This document shows, piece by piece, positions 50,828 through 60,235 of a stretch of 64,000 nucleotides of DNA (its first letter is position 1; each line of letters starts with the position of its first letter). Position numbers and translations under genes: made by a program. Source of the DNA: Streptomyces sp. NBC_01294 (GTDB taxonomy: Bacteria; Actinomycetota; Actinomycetes; Streptomycetales; Streptomycetaceae); the NCBI RefSeq assembly GCF_035917235.1, contig NZ_CP108423.1, positions 7,903,501 through 7,967,500 of the forward strand, given 5' to 3'. Under the pieces are notes generated by a model. That model was not told the origin of the DNA, did no database searches, and was given only the letters and a program-made list of their open reading frames with translations.

Positions 50828-51841
50828 ATGGCCGACATCACCCGGCGCTTCGGCTGGCGTCATCTGCGCTCCGCGCCCACCGCCCACATCCGCCACCACA
50901 AGCGCGGCCGACTCGTCCACGACGGACGGGGGCTCAGCTTCTGGTACCGGTCGCTGTCGGCGGCGCTCTCCGAAGTGCCGGTCGACGACCGGGAGCTGGC
51001 CATGGCCTTCCACGCCCGTACGTCCGACTTCCAGGACGTCGCCGTGCAGGCCACCGTCACCTACCGGATCAGCGACCCGGCCGAGGCCGCGAACCGACTC
51101 GACTTCTCCGTCGACCCGGACACCGGGAGCTGGCGCGGCGCTCCCTTGGAACAGATCGCCACTCTCCTCACCGAGACCGCGCAGCAGCACACGCTGGACG
51201 TACTGGCCCGGACTCCGCTGGCCGTCGCCCTGGTGGACGGCGTCGCCTCCGTGCGCGGGAGCGTCGCCGCCGGTCTCGCCGCTGAGCCCAGACTCCCGGC
51301 CACCGGCATCGATGTGGTGACCGTGCGCGTCGTGGCGATCCGCCCCGAGGCCGAGGTCGAGCGCGCCCTGCGGACCCCGGCCCGCGAGCAGATCCAGCAG
51401 GAGGCGGACCGGGCCACCTACGAACGGCGGGCCGTCGCCGTCGAGCGCGAGCGTGCCATCGCCGAGAACGAGCTGGCCAGCCAGATCGAACTGGCCAGGC
51501 GCGAGGAGCAGCTGATCGACCAGCGCGGCACCAACTCCCGCCGCGAAGCCGAGGAGAAGGCGGCGGCGGACGGCATACGCACCGAGACCGAGGCGGCCCG
51601 CAAGGTCCGCCTGGCCCGCGCGGACGCCGAGGCGGCGCGCGAGACGGGCGCCGCGCGCGCCGAGGTCCAGGCCGCCTGGCTGCGCGTGCACGACGAAGCC
51701 GGCCCGGGCACGCTGCACGCCCTGGCGGTGACCCGGCTGGCGGAGAACCTGCCGCGGATCGAGAGCATCACGCTCTCTCCTGACGTCCTCACCGGCCTCC
51801 TCTCCAGGCTCGGACGTCCGGAAGGCGGCGCGGGCGCGTGA
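50828..51841 (+). CDS. SPFH/Band 7 domain protein
   Basis: The protein has 337 residues from ATG 50828, preceded by AAGGGGG. The Band 7 domain covers about 15-185 (FWYRSLSAALSEVPVDDREL; DFQDVAVQATVTYRISDP; ATGIDVVTVRVVAIRPEAEV). A long charged coiled coil follows (about 190-290; ERRAVAVERERAIAENELAS). No N-terminal membrane helix is visible, unlike most stomatin- or flotillin-type proteins, so it may be a soluble scaffold that assembles through the coiled coil. Its stop overlaps the start of the NAD-kinase-like gene (GTGA), suggesting coupled translation and joint function. Confidence 0.88.
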   Translation: MADITRRFGWRHLRSAPTAHIRHHKRGRLVHDGRGLSFWYRSLSAALSEVPVDDRELAMAFHARTSDFQDVAVQATVTYRISDPAEAANRLDFSVDPDTGSWRGAPLEQIATLLTETAQQHTLDVLARTPLAVALVDGVASVRGSVAAGLAAEPRLPATGIDVVTVRVVAIRPEAEVERALRTPAREQIQQEADRATYERRAVAVERERAIAENELASQIELARREEQLIDQRGTNSRREAEEKAAADGIRTETEAARKVRLARADAEAARETGAARAEVQAAWLRVHDEAGPGTLHALAVTRLAENLPRIESITLSPDVLTGLLSRLGRPEGGAGA

Positions 51842-52737
51842 GCCTGGCCCCGCGGGCGGTGCTCGTGTACCGCAGGACCGAGTACGAGGAACTGCTCGCC
51901 CGGCACGGGACGCACGGGCAGGCCGCGTTCTTCCTCTCCAGCCGGGGCCGGTCGATCGACGAGGTGGTACGCCGCCACGACCGCACGCGGCAGGCGCTGC
52001 GGGAGGTGGCGGCGGCGGTGCCGCTCACCTGGCGCAGCTCCCGGGTGGAACGGGCGGACCTGGACCGCTTCCTGTTCGCCCCGGAGGACGTGGTCGTCGT
52101 GGTCGGCCAGGACGGCCTGGTCGCCAACACCGCGAAGTACCTGCGCGGACAGCCGGTGGTCGGCATCGACACCGACCCGGGACGCAATCCGGGGGTCCTG
52201 GTCCGTCACCGCTGCGCCGACGCGCCCGCCCTGCTGCGTGCGGCGACCGCCGCCGGGAGCCGGGCGGAGGAACTGACCATGGTCGAGGCCGTCGCCGACG
52301 ACACCCAGCGCCTCCTCGCACTGAACGAGATCTACCTGGGCTCGCCCGGCCACCAGACGGCCCGCTACCGCCTGGGCTCCGACGGCGAGAAGGGCCCGGG
52401 CGAGGCCCAGGCATCCTCCGGGGTGCTGGTGGGCACCGGCACGGGCGCCACCGGCTGGCTGCGTTCCCTGTGGCTGGAGCGCGGCAGCTCCGCAGGACTG
52501 CCCGCACCCTGCGACCGGCGGCTCCTGTGGTTCGTGCGCGAGGCCTGGCCTTCCCCCACGACCGGAACGACGAAGGTCGCCGGTGAGCTGGGGCGGGGGC
52601 AGGGGCTGCAGCTGACCGTGGAGTCGGACCGGATCGTGGTCTTCGGCGACGGGATGGAGAGCGACGCCCTGGAGCTGACCTGGGGCCAGAGCGTACGCCT
52701 GGCCATCGCGGAAACGTCGCTGCACCTGGTGACGTGA
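51838..52737 (+). CDS. NAD kinase-like protein
   Basis: The protein has 299 residues from GTG 51838, coupled to the SPFH gene. Features of the NAD/diacylglycerol-kinase fold: the GGDG-like motif is VVGQDGLVANTAKYL, followed by VVGIDTDPGRNPG; LALNEIYLGSPGHQTARY holds the NE motif, and LVGTGTGATGWLRSL aligns with the Thr-Gly-Ser-Thr loop of NAD kinases. The first Gly of GGDG is changed (GQDG), so activity or substrate may differ from housekeeping NAD kinase. Together with the SPFH protein it forms a two-gene module of unknown process. Confidence 0.8.
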   Translation: MSLAPRAVLVYRRTEYEELLARHGTHGQAAFFLSSRGRSIDEVVRRHDRTRQALREVAAAVPLTWRSSRVERADLDRFLFAPEDVVVVVGQDGLVANTAKYLRGQPVVGIDTDPGRNPGVLVRHRCADAPALLRAATAAGSRAEELTMVEAVADDTQRLLALNEIYLGSPGHQTARYRLGSDGEKGPGEAQASSGVLVGTGTGATGWLRSLWLERGSSAGLPAPCDRRLLWFVREAWPSPTTGTTKVAGELGRGQGLQLTVESDRIVVFGDGMESDALELTWGQSVRLAIAETSLHLVT

Positions 52738-53257
52738 GCACCCTGCCCGACCGGCTCTCTCCACTGCGGACCCACAGGGGGACGTGATCGGCGCGGGACG
52801 CACGCAGAGGATCGGCGAGAGCGATGGCACACATGCCGTCGCCCGGCACCTGAACCGCCTGACGGCCGGCACCTCCTGGAAGTAGACCTCGGGTACTGCC
52901 CTGGTGGGCCGCCTCGTGGACGCGACCCTCCACTCCCTGATGCCTGGTGTCCGAGAGGTTCCGGTCGAGGGCAGGCGGACTCCGGCTGGGGCTGTCCTGG
53001 CCGACCCGGATGCGGGCACGGGGAGGAGTGCATGTGCAAGCGGCGCGAGTGCGGGGGCATCCCGCTCCCGGGCCACCGGGGCACCGGGGCGCTGGCGCGC
53101 GGTGCGAGGGTGACCGCTGCTTGGTAGGGCTCGGCGCTTTCGTCGGAGCGGTGGCGAGGCCGCGCCGCTGCTTCAAGGCGGGCACATGTCCGACCCGGCT
53201 GTTTCCATGGGTCGAGACGGGGCCCGGTCGGGCCCCCATGCGCGAGGGAGCGAGGCC
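52738..53257. other. Intergenic region, no gene seen
   Basis: About 520 bp without a convincing frame on either strand. The ribosome-binding site of the next gene (GAGGGAGCGAGG) ends it. Confidence 0.4.
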
Positions 53258-53725
53258 ATGGGTAATCCGCAGGTGACGGTGGAACGGCGGATCACCGCGT
53301 CCCCGGAACGGGTCTGGCAGGGGTTGACGGACCTGGCGAACATGCCGGCCGTCCTGAGCGGCGTGGACAGCGTGGAGGTGCTCAGCGATGGACCATTCGC
53401 GGTGGGTACACGGTGGCGTGAGACACGGCGGATGTTCGGCAAGCAGGCCACCGAGGAGATGCGGGTCACGGCCTGTACGGTCGCCGAGCGCTATGTCGTC
53501 GAGGCCGAGTCCCACAAGACGCACTACATCTCGGAGTTCACGCTGCGCGCGGAGAGCCCCGAAGTGACCGTCGTACGGATGACGTTCTCGGCCCGGCCGC
53601 CCGGCGGGTTCGGCGGACTCCTCGCCAAGGTGTTCGGCGCGTTGGGCGCCAAGGCCGTGGCCAAGGCCATCGCCCAGGACCTGAAGGACGTCGCAGCCTC
53701 GGTGGAGGGCGCTCCCGCTTCCTGA
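53258..53725 (+). CDS. SRPBCC-family protein
   Basis: The protein has 155 residues from ATG 53258. VTVERRITASPERVWQGLTD is the first strand and helix of the polyketide-cyclase/SRPBCC fold; VGTRWRETRRMFGKQATEEM and the long C-terminal helix (AKAVAKAIAQDLKDVAASVE) complete it. The fold binds hydrophobic ligands, but no enzyme function can be assigned. A single gene, with no partner in an operon. Confidence 0.85.
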   Translation: MGNPQVTVERRITASPERVWQGLTDLANMPAVLSGVDSVEVLSDGPFAVGTRWRETRRMFGKQATEEMRVTACTVAERYVVEAESHKTHYISEFTLRAESPEVTVVRMTFSARPPGGFGGLLAKVFGALGAKAVAKAIAQDLKDVAASVEGAPAS

Positions 53726-54129
53726 GGAGTTGTGCTCTGGCACCACGAAGGCCATGCGTTCGATGTGAAGTTCGGCGCATCCGGCTACCGCCAGTACGTC
53801 CGGCAGGCGCCGACGCTCTTATCTCGACAGGCACTGTCTCACGCAGAGCGGGGTGGGTGTGCCTTCACCGAGGTCGGCTTCCGCTGACACACGAGCTCCT
53901 CGACCGGTGGTGAGCAGCAGCTCCGGCAACACGGCATCGGTCAGATCTCCAACGCGGTCTGAGGACCGGATTGACACGGGCGAGAATCCGGGCGTGGCCT
54001 GCTTGACCGGCCGGGCCGCCGCCTGCAGAGTCGGGGTGCAGCACCGCAGCACCGCCGCCCGACTCTGCCGACCGGTCCCGCCCGTCCACACGTGGCAGAG
54101 GGTCCTGACACCCAGGAGCGGCTGATCCG
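53726..54129. other. Intergenic region, no gene seen
   Basis: About 400 bp with no supported gene or hairpin. Confidence 0.4.
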
Positions 54130-54774
54130 ATGGTCCTCGACTTGGTGGTGATCGGTACGGCCGTCACCTTGGGGCCTTTGCACAACAGTGCCTTCATCCT
54201 GCTTCTCTCCTCACGGCACGGTGTCCGCCAGGGCCTGGCGTTCCTGTTGTCGTGGCTGGCCAACCTGATCGCGGTCATCGCCTGCGTGATGCTGCTGACC
54301 GGCGGACAGCCCCCGGCCCGTCACAGCGCGCCCTCGACCGCCGCGATCGCCGCGAAACTCGCCATCGGCGTGGCTCTGGTGCTGTACGGCGCCCACCGGC
54401 ACCGCCGACCGCCCCGCCCGCACGGCCCACCGCGCTGGACCGCCCGGATCGACAACGCCTCCCCGGCCACCGCAGCCGGCCTGGCATGGCTGCTGCAACC
54501 CTGGGCACTGGTCGGCGCCGGCGCCGCGACCGCCGTCGACGCGGACCTCTCCACCGCCACCGACTGGCTCGCACTGACCGGCTACTGCCTGCTGGCCACC
54601 CTCAGCCTCATCGTCATGGAGATGTACGCGGTCTGGGCGCCCGCGGCCGCGGACGCCCGGTTGAACGCCCTGCGGAGCTGGCTGGAGCAGCACCAGGAGC
54701 AGCTGATCGTCACGCTCTCCCTGCTCGCCGGCCTGTGGCTGACGGCCCGGAGCATCTACGAGCTGGTCGCCTGA
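54130..54774 (+). CDS. GAP-family (Sap/GAP) membrane protein
   Basis: The protein has 214 residues with about six membrane segments (VLDLVVIGTAVTLGPLHNSA; LSWLANLIAVIACVMLL; WLALTGYCLLATLSLIVMEM). The N-terminal LGPLHNSAFILLL resembles the start of GAP (sulfolipid-1-addressing-type) proteins, a family related to LysE-like exporters. Relatives help move glycolipids or peptidolipids to the cell surface in mycobacteria. The role in Streptomyces is unknown. Confidence 0.78.
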   Translation: MVLDLVVIGTAVTLGPLHNSAFILLLSSRHGVRQGLAFLLSWLANLIAVIACVMLLTGGQPPARHSAPSTAAIAAKLAIGVALVLYGAHRHRRPPRPHGPPRWTARIDNASPATAAGLAWLLQPWALVGAGAATAVDADLSTATDWLALTGYCLLATLSLIVMEMYAVWAPAAADARLNALRSWLEQHQEQLIVTLSLLAGLWLTARSIYELVA

Positions 54775-54840
54775 CACGTCGGCCCCGAGTGCTGACCTCG
54801 CCTTCGAGCGGGCAGGCTGACGAGCGGCGACGGCGGCGGC

Positions 54841-54881
54841 CGGCCGGCCCGAGGTCCGGCCGGCCCGAGGTCCGGCCGGCC
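54841..54881. repeat. 16-bp tandem repeat, 2.6 copies
   Basis: CGGCCGGCCCGAGGTC occurs at 54841-54856 and 54857-54872 and partly at 54873-54881, between the convergent GAP and APC genes. Each unit carries the palindrome CCGGCCGG and may act as a terminator. Confidence 0.8.
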
Positions 54882-55003
54882 ACGGTCGGCATGGCCCCCT
54901 GGGCGTCGAGGTGGGACGGCGGACAGCGGGTCTGATTCGACCGGCCGCGTCCTTCGCCGGCCGGCAGTCTGCGGCGGGGAGCGGCAAGCCGGACGTCTCC
55001 CGG

Positions 55004-56467
55004 TCACTTGGTGAAGGAGTCCACCTCACCCGGCTCCGTCTCCAGTGCCTGGCGGTCGAACGTGAGCATGGCGGCGAAGAACAGTCCACCTAGGAACAGG
55101 AGGCCCACCACGATCACGACGGAGACCAATGCCTCTTCCGGGGCGACCAGTACGAACAACGCGAAGAGTGTCCACACCAGGGCGCAGATCGCGACCGGCA
55201 GTTCGAAGCGTCCGAGGTTGAAGGCCCCCTTCTGGCGGCTCAGGCGTCCGCGTACTGCCAGGTAGAGCACGATCGTCGAGCCGTAGGTGAGTGCGGGGAG
55301 GATGGTCGAGGCCGTGATCAGTTCCAGCAGGGCGGCGCCGGGCAGCGCGACCATCAGGACGACGCCCAGGGCGAAGACCAGCACGGTCGCCGGGATGGGC
55401 GTCCTCGTGCGGGGATTCACGCGCCGCATCAGGCGGTGGGCGGGGAAGCGCGCGTCGCGCGACATGGCGAAGACGAGCCGTGAGCACGCGACCATCGCCA
55501 CGATCCCGGCGCCGAAGAACGCGATGGTGATCGCGACCAGCAGCGTCCTTTCCATCGCCGGACCGAGCTGGTCACGCATGATCGCCGCGACGGGTGAGCC
55601 GGTGTTGCTGATGCGCGGGATGTCGTCGATCGCGACGGTGAGCGTGATCAGGAACAGCAATCCCAGGACACCGGCCGCTACGACCGATCCCACGATCGCG
55701 CGTGGAACGGTGCGGAACGGATCCTTGGCTTCTTCGGCCAGGTTCGCGGCCGAGTCGAAGCCGACGAGTGTCGCGAGCCCCATGATCATCGCAAGCATCA
55801 ACCCGCCGCCGACTGCGAAGTAGTCGGGGGAGTGCTCGACGACACCGCGCGAGGTGAGGTTGCCGGCCGAGCCGTCGCCCGTGACCGCGACGGCGATGAC
55901 CAGGGCGACAGCCACCACCACGACGAGCGCCAGTTCGAGCCCCACCGCGACCGTGTTGATCAGGCTGACGAGGCGCGTGGAGGCCACGGCCAGCGCGGTC
56001 TGGACGAGCAGCACCACGAGCGTGATCAGGCGTGCGGTGCCCTCGTCCGGTGTGATGCCGGCGAGGGGCATGAATGCCTGGCTCGCCAGCGCGTTGTCGA
56101 CCGCCACCACGCCGATCGCCAGGTAGCAGAAGGTCAGCCAGCCGAACCACCAGCCGATCTTCGGGTTGGCCAGCCGCGAGGCCCATTGATACGAGGAGCC
56201 GCTGAGCGGGATGCGGGCCGCGAACTGTGCCACCACCAGCGCCACGAGGGTCTGCCCCACGGCCGCGACGATCCACAGCCAGATGCCGACCGGCCCCGCG
56301 GTCAGCAGGACTTCGTCGTACGTCGCGAAGATGCCGACCGCCACCGAGATGAACGCGAACGAGATCGCGAACACCTGAAAGGGGCCGAGCGTGCGTTTCA
56401 GCTCCTGCCGGTAGCCTCCGGCCTCGACGGCCCCCGCATCCTGGGCCTCGGACGAAGGCTCCGCCAT
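55004..56467 (-). CDS. APC-superfamily amino acid permease
   Basis: The protein has 487 residues with 12 hydrophobic segments. ATG 56467 is preferred because it is about 9 nt after a GGTGAGG site and starts a normal cytoplasmic tail before TLGPFQVFAISFAFISVAVG. Family marks are SGSSYQWASRLANPKIGWWF and LVGFDSAANLAEEAKDPFRT (the helix 6 stretch typical of GABA and amino acid permeases). It imports an amino acid or amine with H+. The open frame extends 47 codons further upstream without typical sequence. Confidence 0.9.
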   Translation of the reverse strand: MAEPSSEAQDAGAVEAGGYRQELKRTLGPFQVFAISFAFISVAVGIFATYDEVLLTAGPVGIWLWIVAAVGQTLVALVVAQFAARIPLSGSSYQWASRLANPKIGWWFGWLTFCYLAIGVVAVDNALASQAFMPLAGITPDEGTARLITLVVLLVQTALAVASTRLVSLINTVAVGLELALVVVVAVALVIAVAVTGDGSAGNLTSRGVVEHSPDYFAVGGGLMLAMIMGLATLVGFDSAANLAEEAKDPFRTVPRAIVGSVVAAGVLGLLFLITLTVAIDDIPRISNTGSPVAAIMRDQLGPAMERTLLVAITIAFFGAGIVAMVACSRLVFAMSRDARFPAHRLMRRVNPRTRTPIPATVLVFALGVVLMVALPGAALLELITASTILPALTYGSTIVLYLAVRGRLSRQKGAFNLGRFELPVAICALVWTLFALFVLVAPEEALVSVVIVVGLLFLGGLFFAAMLTFDRQALETEPGEVDSFTK

Positions 56468-56728
56468 CTGGGCCACCTCACCTTCCAGGAGCTCCTCCGG
56501 GGCCGCGGCACACGGCATGCAGTGCCCCGACCAGTGCCCCATTTTCACCATTTTTCCACGTCTGTGTGCTGTTCGACTCACACGAGCGGCCCAGAGATGC
56601 GGCCACACCTCGGCGACGCAGGACTGGTCAGGCGGAAGCGTTCCGGAAGGAGACTTCGATGTAGTCGATGTCGGTGAACTCGACTTCGAGCTGGTCGGCG
56701 CGGGTTCCGCCGTCCTTGAAGTAGATGT

Positions 56729-56762
56729 GGCCCCTCGGGAACCGTGCGGTTCCTGAGGGGCC
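56729..56762 (-). terminator. Strong hairpin after the nuclease pseudogene
   Basis: GGCCCCTCGGGAACCG (56729-56744) pairs with CGGTTCCTGAGGGGCC (56747-56762) over 16 bp with one mismatch. It lies 14 nt beyond the stop at 56776 of the leftward nuclease gene, so it is its terminator. Confidence 0.7.
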
Positions 56763-56775
56763 GCGGTTGCTGCGG

Positions 56776-57525
56776 TCAGTGCTCCCAGGCGGCGGCGCCA
56801 CGCAGGAGGTGATGGTCCGACATACCCGGAGTGCAGGCTGCGGAGTCACCGCGGACGGTGGTGAACCAGTAGTAGCTCAGGAAGATGTAATCGATCTTCC
56901 CGGGTTCGCTGACCTTGGGTGAACACCCCGGCTCAGCGGTTGCTTCACCGCTGCGGCAGCGATCCCCGCTCTGCGGACAGTCGATGTGAGTGTTGCAGGC
57001 ACGGACCGTGCGCCCGGTAACGGTCGTCCTGGCGCACAGAAGGATACGGTCCTCTCCCGGTGTCTCCTCGGGAAGGAAGTTGACGGACCGAGTGCCGTTG
57101 TTGATCGTACCGGGGGCACCCTTGGCGAAGATGGCCAGACCGTAACGCGTGTCGGTGCCTCACTTCGCACACCCGCTCGTGGACGCCAGTGTCGCGCCCC
57201 AGACCGAGTCGTACTTGTTGCCACTGGGGCGGCCCTCCAGCGAGTCGCGCAGCAGGGTCCACTGCCCGTGACACATCTCCTGCAGCATGACCAGATCAGC
57301 GTCCCAGCCGTCCATGGCGTTCACGATCTTGTCGCGCCACGCGTCCTTGGACCCCTCGTAGATGGCGCACGCGGCCCCGCAGACGTTGTAGCTGATGAAC
57401 CTCGGCTTCGGCCAGTTCTGCGCATCGGGAGTGTCGGCCTGCGCGGGACTGGGCCCGGAAGCAAGAACCAGTCCTATGGCGAAGAGCGCTGCGAAGAACG
57501 CTCTGAGTGCCGCTCGCATCGGCAA
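56776..57525 (-). pseudogene. Secreted endonuclease/exonuclease/phosphatase, interrupted by an in-frame stop
   Basis: ATG 57525 opens a signal peptide (FFAALFAIGLVLASGPSPAQA) and an EEP nuclease/phosphatase domain (RFISYNVCGAACAIYEGSKD; DADLVMLQEMCHGQW with the catalytic Glu). TGA at 57160-57162 stops it after STSGCAK. The same frame reads on for 127 codons with good homology (GTDTRYGLAIFAKGAPG, RILLCARTTVTGRTVRACNT, KIDYIFLSYYWF, GMSDHHLLRGAAAWEH) to the real stop. The TGA stands where Trp (TGG) is expected, so one base change would create it. The middle between NTHID and KIDYIF is also short by about 50-80 residues, suggesting a deletion that removed part of the active site. Confidence 0.75.
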
Positions 57526-57650
57526 ACCCTTTCGTGATCATTCGGATGCGCATCGTGGCAGTCATGCAGCATCCGAACGGGCGGTGGCTGGACAAGGCGT
57601 CCCTGTCTGATACGACTGCCGTATCTCGACGGAGAAGTCGAATCACTCGG

Positions 57651-58235
57651 TCAGTCGCCGGTGGTCGATCCGTGCGGTGGCGATGGCGGTGTGAGCCCCC
57701 CGCTCGCGGAGCCATCGCGAAACGACGTCCAAGCCGGGACCCCGTCGGCCTTGCGGGCAGCCGCGCCGCGCGTCGGGACGTAGGCCCACAGCGCGACGGC
57801 GATGAAGATCACCTGCTCGGGGATCCTGAACCACAGCGGCGTCGCCGGCTCCCCGTTGAACGGGATCTGCTCGACGGCCGCGTGGATGTTGGCCGGGAGC
57901 ATCAGGACGAACAGCGCGGCGAGGCCGAGCCCGGCCGTCGGCCGGGTGGACTCCCGGACGAGTCCGGCGGCGCCGAGGAGTTCCAGGACGCCGGTCGCGT
58001 AGACCGCGAGGCGGGGGAACGGCACGAACGGCGGGACCATCGCGACCAGGTCGTGGTGGCCGGGCACGGGGCCGAGGGCGGACGGGACGAAGTGCGCGCT
58101 CGCCGTGAACACGAGCATGACCGCAAGGCCGTGCAGGACGGACACCCGCCAGGTCGCGAACCGTTCGACGCAGAAGGCGCCGAGCAGCCGGAACAGCACG
58201 GTGGGAACGGCGATGAGCATGAGTGTGCCGAACAT
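57651..58235 (-). CDS. DoxX-like membrane protein
   Basis: The protein has 194 residues from ATG 58235 with four to five membrane segments (TLMLIAVPTVLFRLLGAF; RVSVLHGLAVMLVFTASAHF; RLAVYATGVLELLGAAGLV; LGLAALFVLMLPANIHAAVE). The SAHFVP and ATGVLELLGAAGLV stretches are typical of DoxX-like family proteins. The last 35 residues are low-complexity. Function unknown. Confidence 0.82.
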   Translation of the reverse strand: MFGTLMLIAVPTVLFRLLGAFCVERFATWRVSVLHGLAVMLVFTASAHFVPSALGPVPGHHDLVAMVPPFVPFPRLAVYATGVLELLGAAGLVRESTRPTAGLGLAALFVLMLPANIHAAVEQIPFNGEPATPLWFRIPEQVIFIAVALWAYVPTRGAAARKADGVPAWTSFRDGSASGGLTPPSPPHGSTTGD

Positions 58236-58412
58236 GGGAGGAGAATCCCTTCACTGGGTGGGTCTGCCGGTCGCGCTCGGGCCGGGTGCACGTGCCCGGC
58301 ATGGCATGTGCACAGAACAGAAGCGTTCCGCCATCCCCGGCTGACGCCGACCCGACCCGACCCGACCCGACTGGCTCATCACCGCGCCCGCGCGCCGGGC
58401 GCGGCCGACCGG

Positions 58413-58742
58413 TCACCCGAGAACGGTGATCCCGATCATGCGCGCCCCGGTCTCCGTGCGCGGGCGGTGCGTGCTGCCCGGCGCGAACACCACGTAGCTG
58501 CCCGCCGCGAGGCGTCGGCCGCAGTCGATGAACTCGCCGGACACCACGTAGTAGCGTTCCTCGGTCTCGTGCACGTCCTCTTCGGGCCATTGCGCACCCG
58601 GGGCGAAGTCGTACACCCACCCACGTGCCCACTCCGTGGCGGGCAAGCGCCTGCGGGTGATGCCGGGAGCGACCTCGGTCGGGTCGATGTCATCGACGTG
58701 GACGATCTGTACGAGGTCGGGTTCTTGAGTCACGTAGATCAT
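58413..58742 (-). CDS. Small single-domain cupin protein
   Basis: The protein has 109 residues. The cupin barrel motifs are HETEERYYVVSGEF (motif 1; the second metal His is replaced) and GSYVVFAPGSTHRPRTE (motif 2). Such proteins sense or modify small molecules. It is divergent from the AraC-type gene at 58805 and may be its regulatory target, which is an inference from position only. Confidence 0.85.
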   Translation of the reverse strand: MIYVTQEPDLVQIVHVDDIDPTEVAPGITRRRLPATEWARGWVYDFAPGAQWPEEDVHETEERYYVVSGEFIDCGRRLAAGSYVVFAPGSTHRPRTETGARMIGITVLG

Positions 58743-58804
58743 GCTCGCGGCCGCTCCGCCTCCGCCCCAGAGTCAGGATTGACGTGGAGAGGTACTTTTC
58801 TGCC

Positions 58805-59797
58805 ATGAGCCTTCACCGCGTGGTGTGCCTTCTCCTGCCGCCTCAGTCCACGTTCGAGCTGGCCAGCGCCGCAGAGGTCTTCGGCCTGAACCGGCCAGGC
58901 CTGCCCGCCCGTTACACGTTCGACGTCTGCACCGAGCGGCCCGGCCCCCTGCCGACGCTGGCCGGCTACGACATGGCGGTCATGCACGGGCTGTCGGCCT
59001 TGCAGCGCGCGCAGACGGTTCTCATCCCCGGCTGGGTGCAGCGCGCGAGCGCTCCCTCGCCCGGCGTCGTGGACGCGCTACGGCGGGCGCATCGCCGCGG
59101 CGCCCGTATTGTCGCGTTGTGCTCCGCCGCCTTCCTGCTCGCCGAGGCCGGACTGCTGGAGGGTCGCAGGGCGACCACTCACTGGCGCATGGCCGACGAA
59201 CTCGCCGCGCGGCATCCCGGGATCCAGGTCGACCCGGACGTGCTCTACGTCGACCTGGGCGACGTGGCCACGAGCGCGGGCACAGCCGCGGGCATCGACC
59301 TGTGCCTACACCTGATCCGCACCGACCAGGGCGCCGCCTACGCGAACCAGGTCGCCCGGCACATGGTCATGCCGCCTCATCGCGAGGGCGGCCAGCTTCA
59401 ATACGCCACGCTCCCCCTCACCGACCGCACCCCCGACTCCCTGGCCCCCGTCCTGGACTGGGCCGCCGAGCGGCTGCACGAGCCGCTGACCGTCGACGAC
59501 CTCGCCTCGTTCGGGGCCGTCTCCACGCGCACGCTCGCCCGCAGGTTCGCCGAGCAGCTCGGTACGAGCCCGGGCAACTGGCTGCTGCGGCAGCGGGTGA
59601 TGGCGGCCCGGGCCCTCCTGGAGGAGACGGATCTGGCCGTCGAGACGATCGCGGCCAGGACCGGCTTGTCCTCGGCCGCCAACCTCCGCCGGCGCTTCCA
59701 CGCTCTGGTGCACACCACGCCCGCCGCCTATCGCCGCTCCTTCCGGCACGAGGCCGCGGGAACGCGCACGCGGGGCTCCGACGTGGCCCCCGCCTGA
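58805..59797 (+). CDS. GlxA-type AraC-family transcriptional regulator
   Basis: The protein has 330 residues from ATG 58805 (a GTG at 58784 is an alternative). The N-terminal DJ-1/PfpI-like amidase fold (VVCLLLPPQSTFELASAAEV; RIVALCSAAFLLAEAGLLEG with the nucleophile-position Cys) is joined to a C-terminal double HTH of the AraC type (LTVDDLASFGAVSTRTLARR; AVETIAARTGLSSAANLRRR). The Cys-containing elbow is kept but catalysis is not expected. It probably controls the divergent cupin and DoxX-like genes. Confidence 0.92.
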   Translation: MSLHRVVCLLLPPQSTFELASAAEVFGLNRPGLPARYTFDVCTERPGPLPTLAGYDMAVMHGLSALQRAQTVLIPGWVQRASAPSPGVVDALRRAHRRGARIVALCSAAFLLAEAGLLEGRRATTHWRMADELAARHPGIQVDPDVLYVDLGDVATSAGTAAGIDLCLHLIRTDQGAAYANQVARHMVMPPHREGGQLQYATLPLTDRTPDSLAPVLDWAAERLHEPLTVDDLASFGAVSTRTLARRFAEQLGTSPGNWLLRQRVMAARALLEETDLAVETIAARTGLSSAANLRRRFHALVHTTPAAYRRSFRHEAAGTRTRGSDVAPA

Positions 59798-59875
59798 CCG
59801 GGTGCGGTACGGCCCCTGGTCCAGCGTCGCGACGCCGGCGCGAGGCGGCGGCGCACCCAAAGGAACTCCGCACCG

Positions 59876-60073
59876 TTGCCGGTGCACTGCTACGGCCAAC
59901 GGCTCGTCGCCGCCCGCAGTAGGGAGGCATGCCACATCCCCGCCTGCCTCGCGCGCAACACGTGCGCCCTCCACGCGTACCTCGCGGAGAACGAGAAGGT
60001 CTGGCTCGACGAGCTCGACCGCGACGGCGGCTGCGTCAGCGTCAACGAGCGCAGCCTGGACGAGGCCTACTGA
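59876..60073 (+). CDS. Small conserved-looking hypothetical protein
   Basis: A 65-residue frame from TTG 59876 (AAAGG about 12 nt upstream; GTG 59882 is an alternative) encodes PVHCYGQRLVAARSREACHI, ACLARNTCALHAYLAENEKV and a tidy end (DRDGGCVSVNERSLDEAY). Four Cys and balanced composition suggest a real gene. Family not recognised. Confidence 0.5.
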   Translation: MPVHCYGQRLVAARSREACHIPACLARNTCALHAYLAENEKVWLDELDRDGGCVSVNERSLDEAY

Positions 60074-60193
60074 CCCTGGCGGCCGTGGCTTCGGCCTTGT
60101 GATGCGCGGCACCAGACCCCGCTCACTGATCCGGCCTGACCCGAAGGACACGACCTGCGGCCGTTGTCACAGCCGGCGGCTCCCTTGCACAGG

Positions 60194-60235
60194 CGCGAGG
60201 CGCGAGGCGCGAGGCGCGAGGCGCGAGGTACGAGG
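60194..60235. repeat. 7-bp tandem repeat, five copies plus one degenerate
   Basis: CGCGAGG is repeated at 60194-60228, then TACGAGG. It is intergenic, just before the ribosome-binding site of the DUF4241 gene, so slippage there could alter its expression. Confidence 0.85.

Noticed and set aside
56628..56728. Minus-strand frame ending ADQLEVEFTDIDYIEVSFRN
   Set aside because: It overlaps the terminator hairpin and has no clear start; too short to support as a gene, though the end looks natural.
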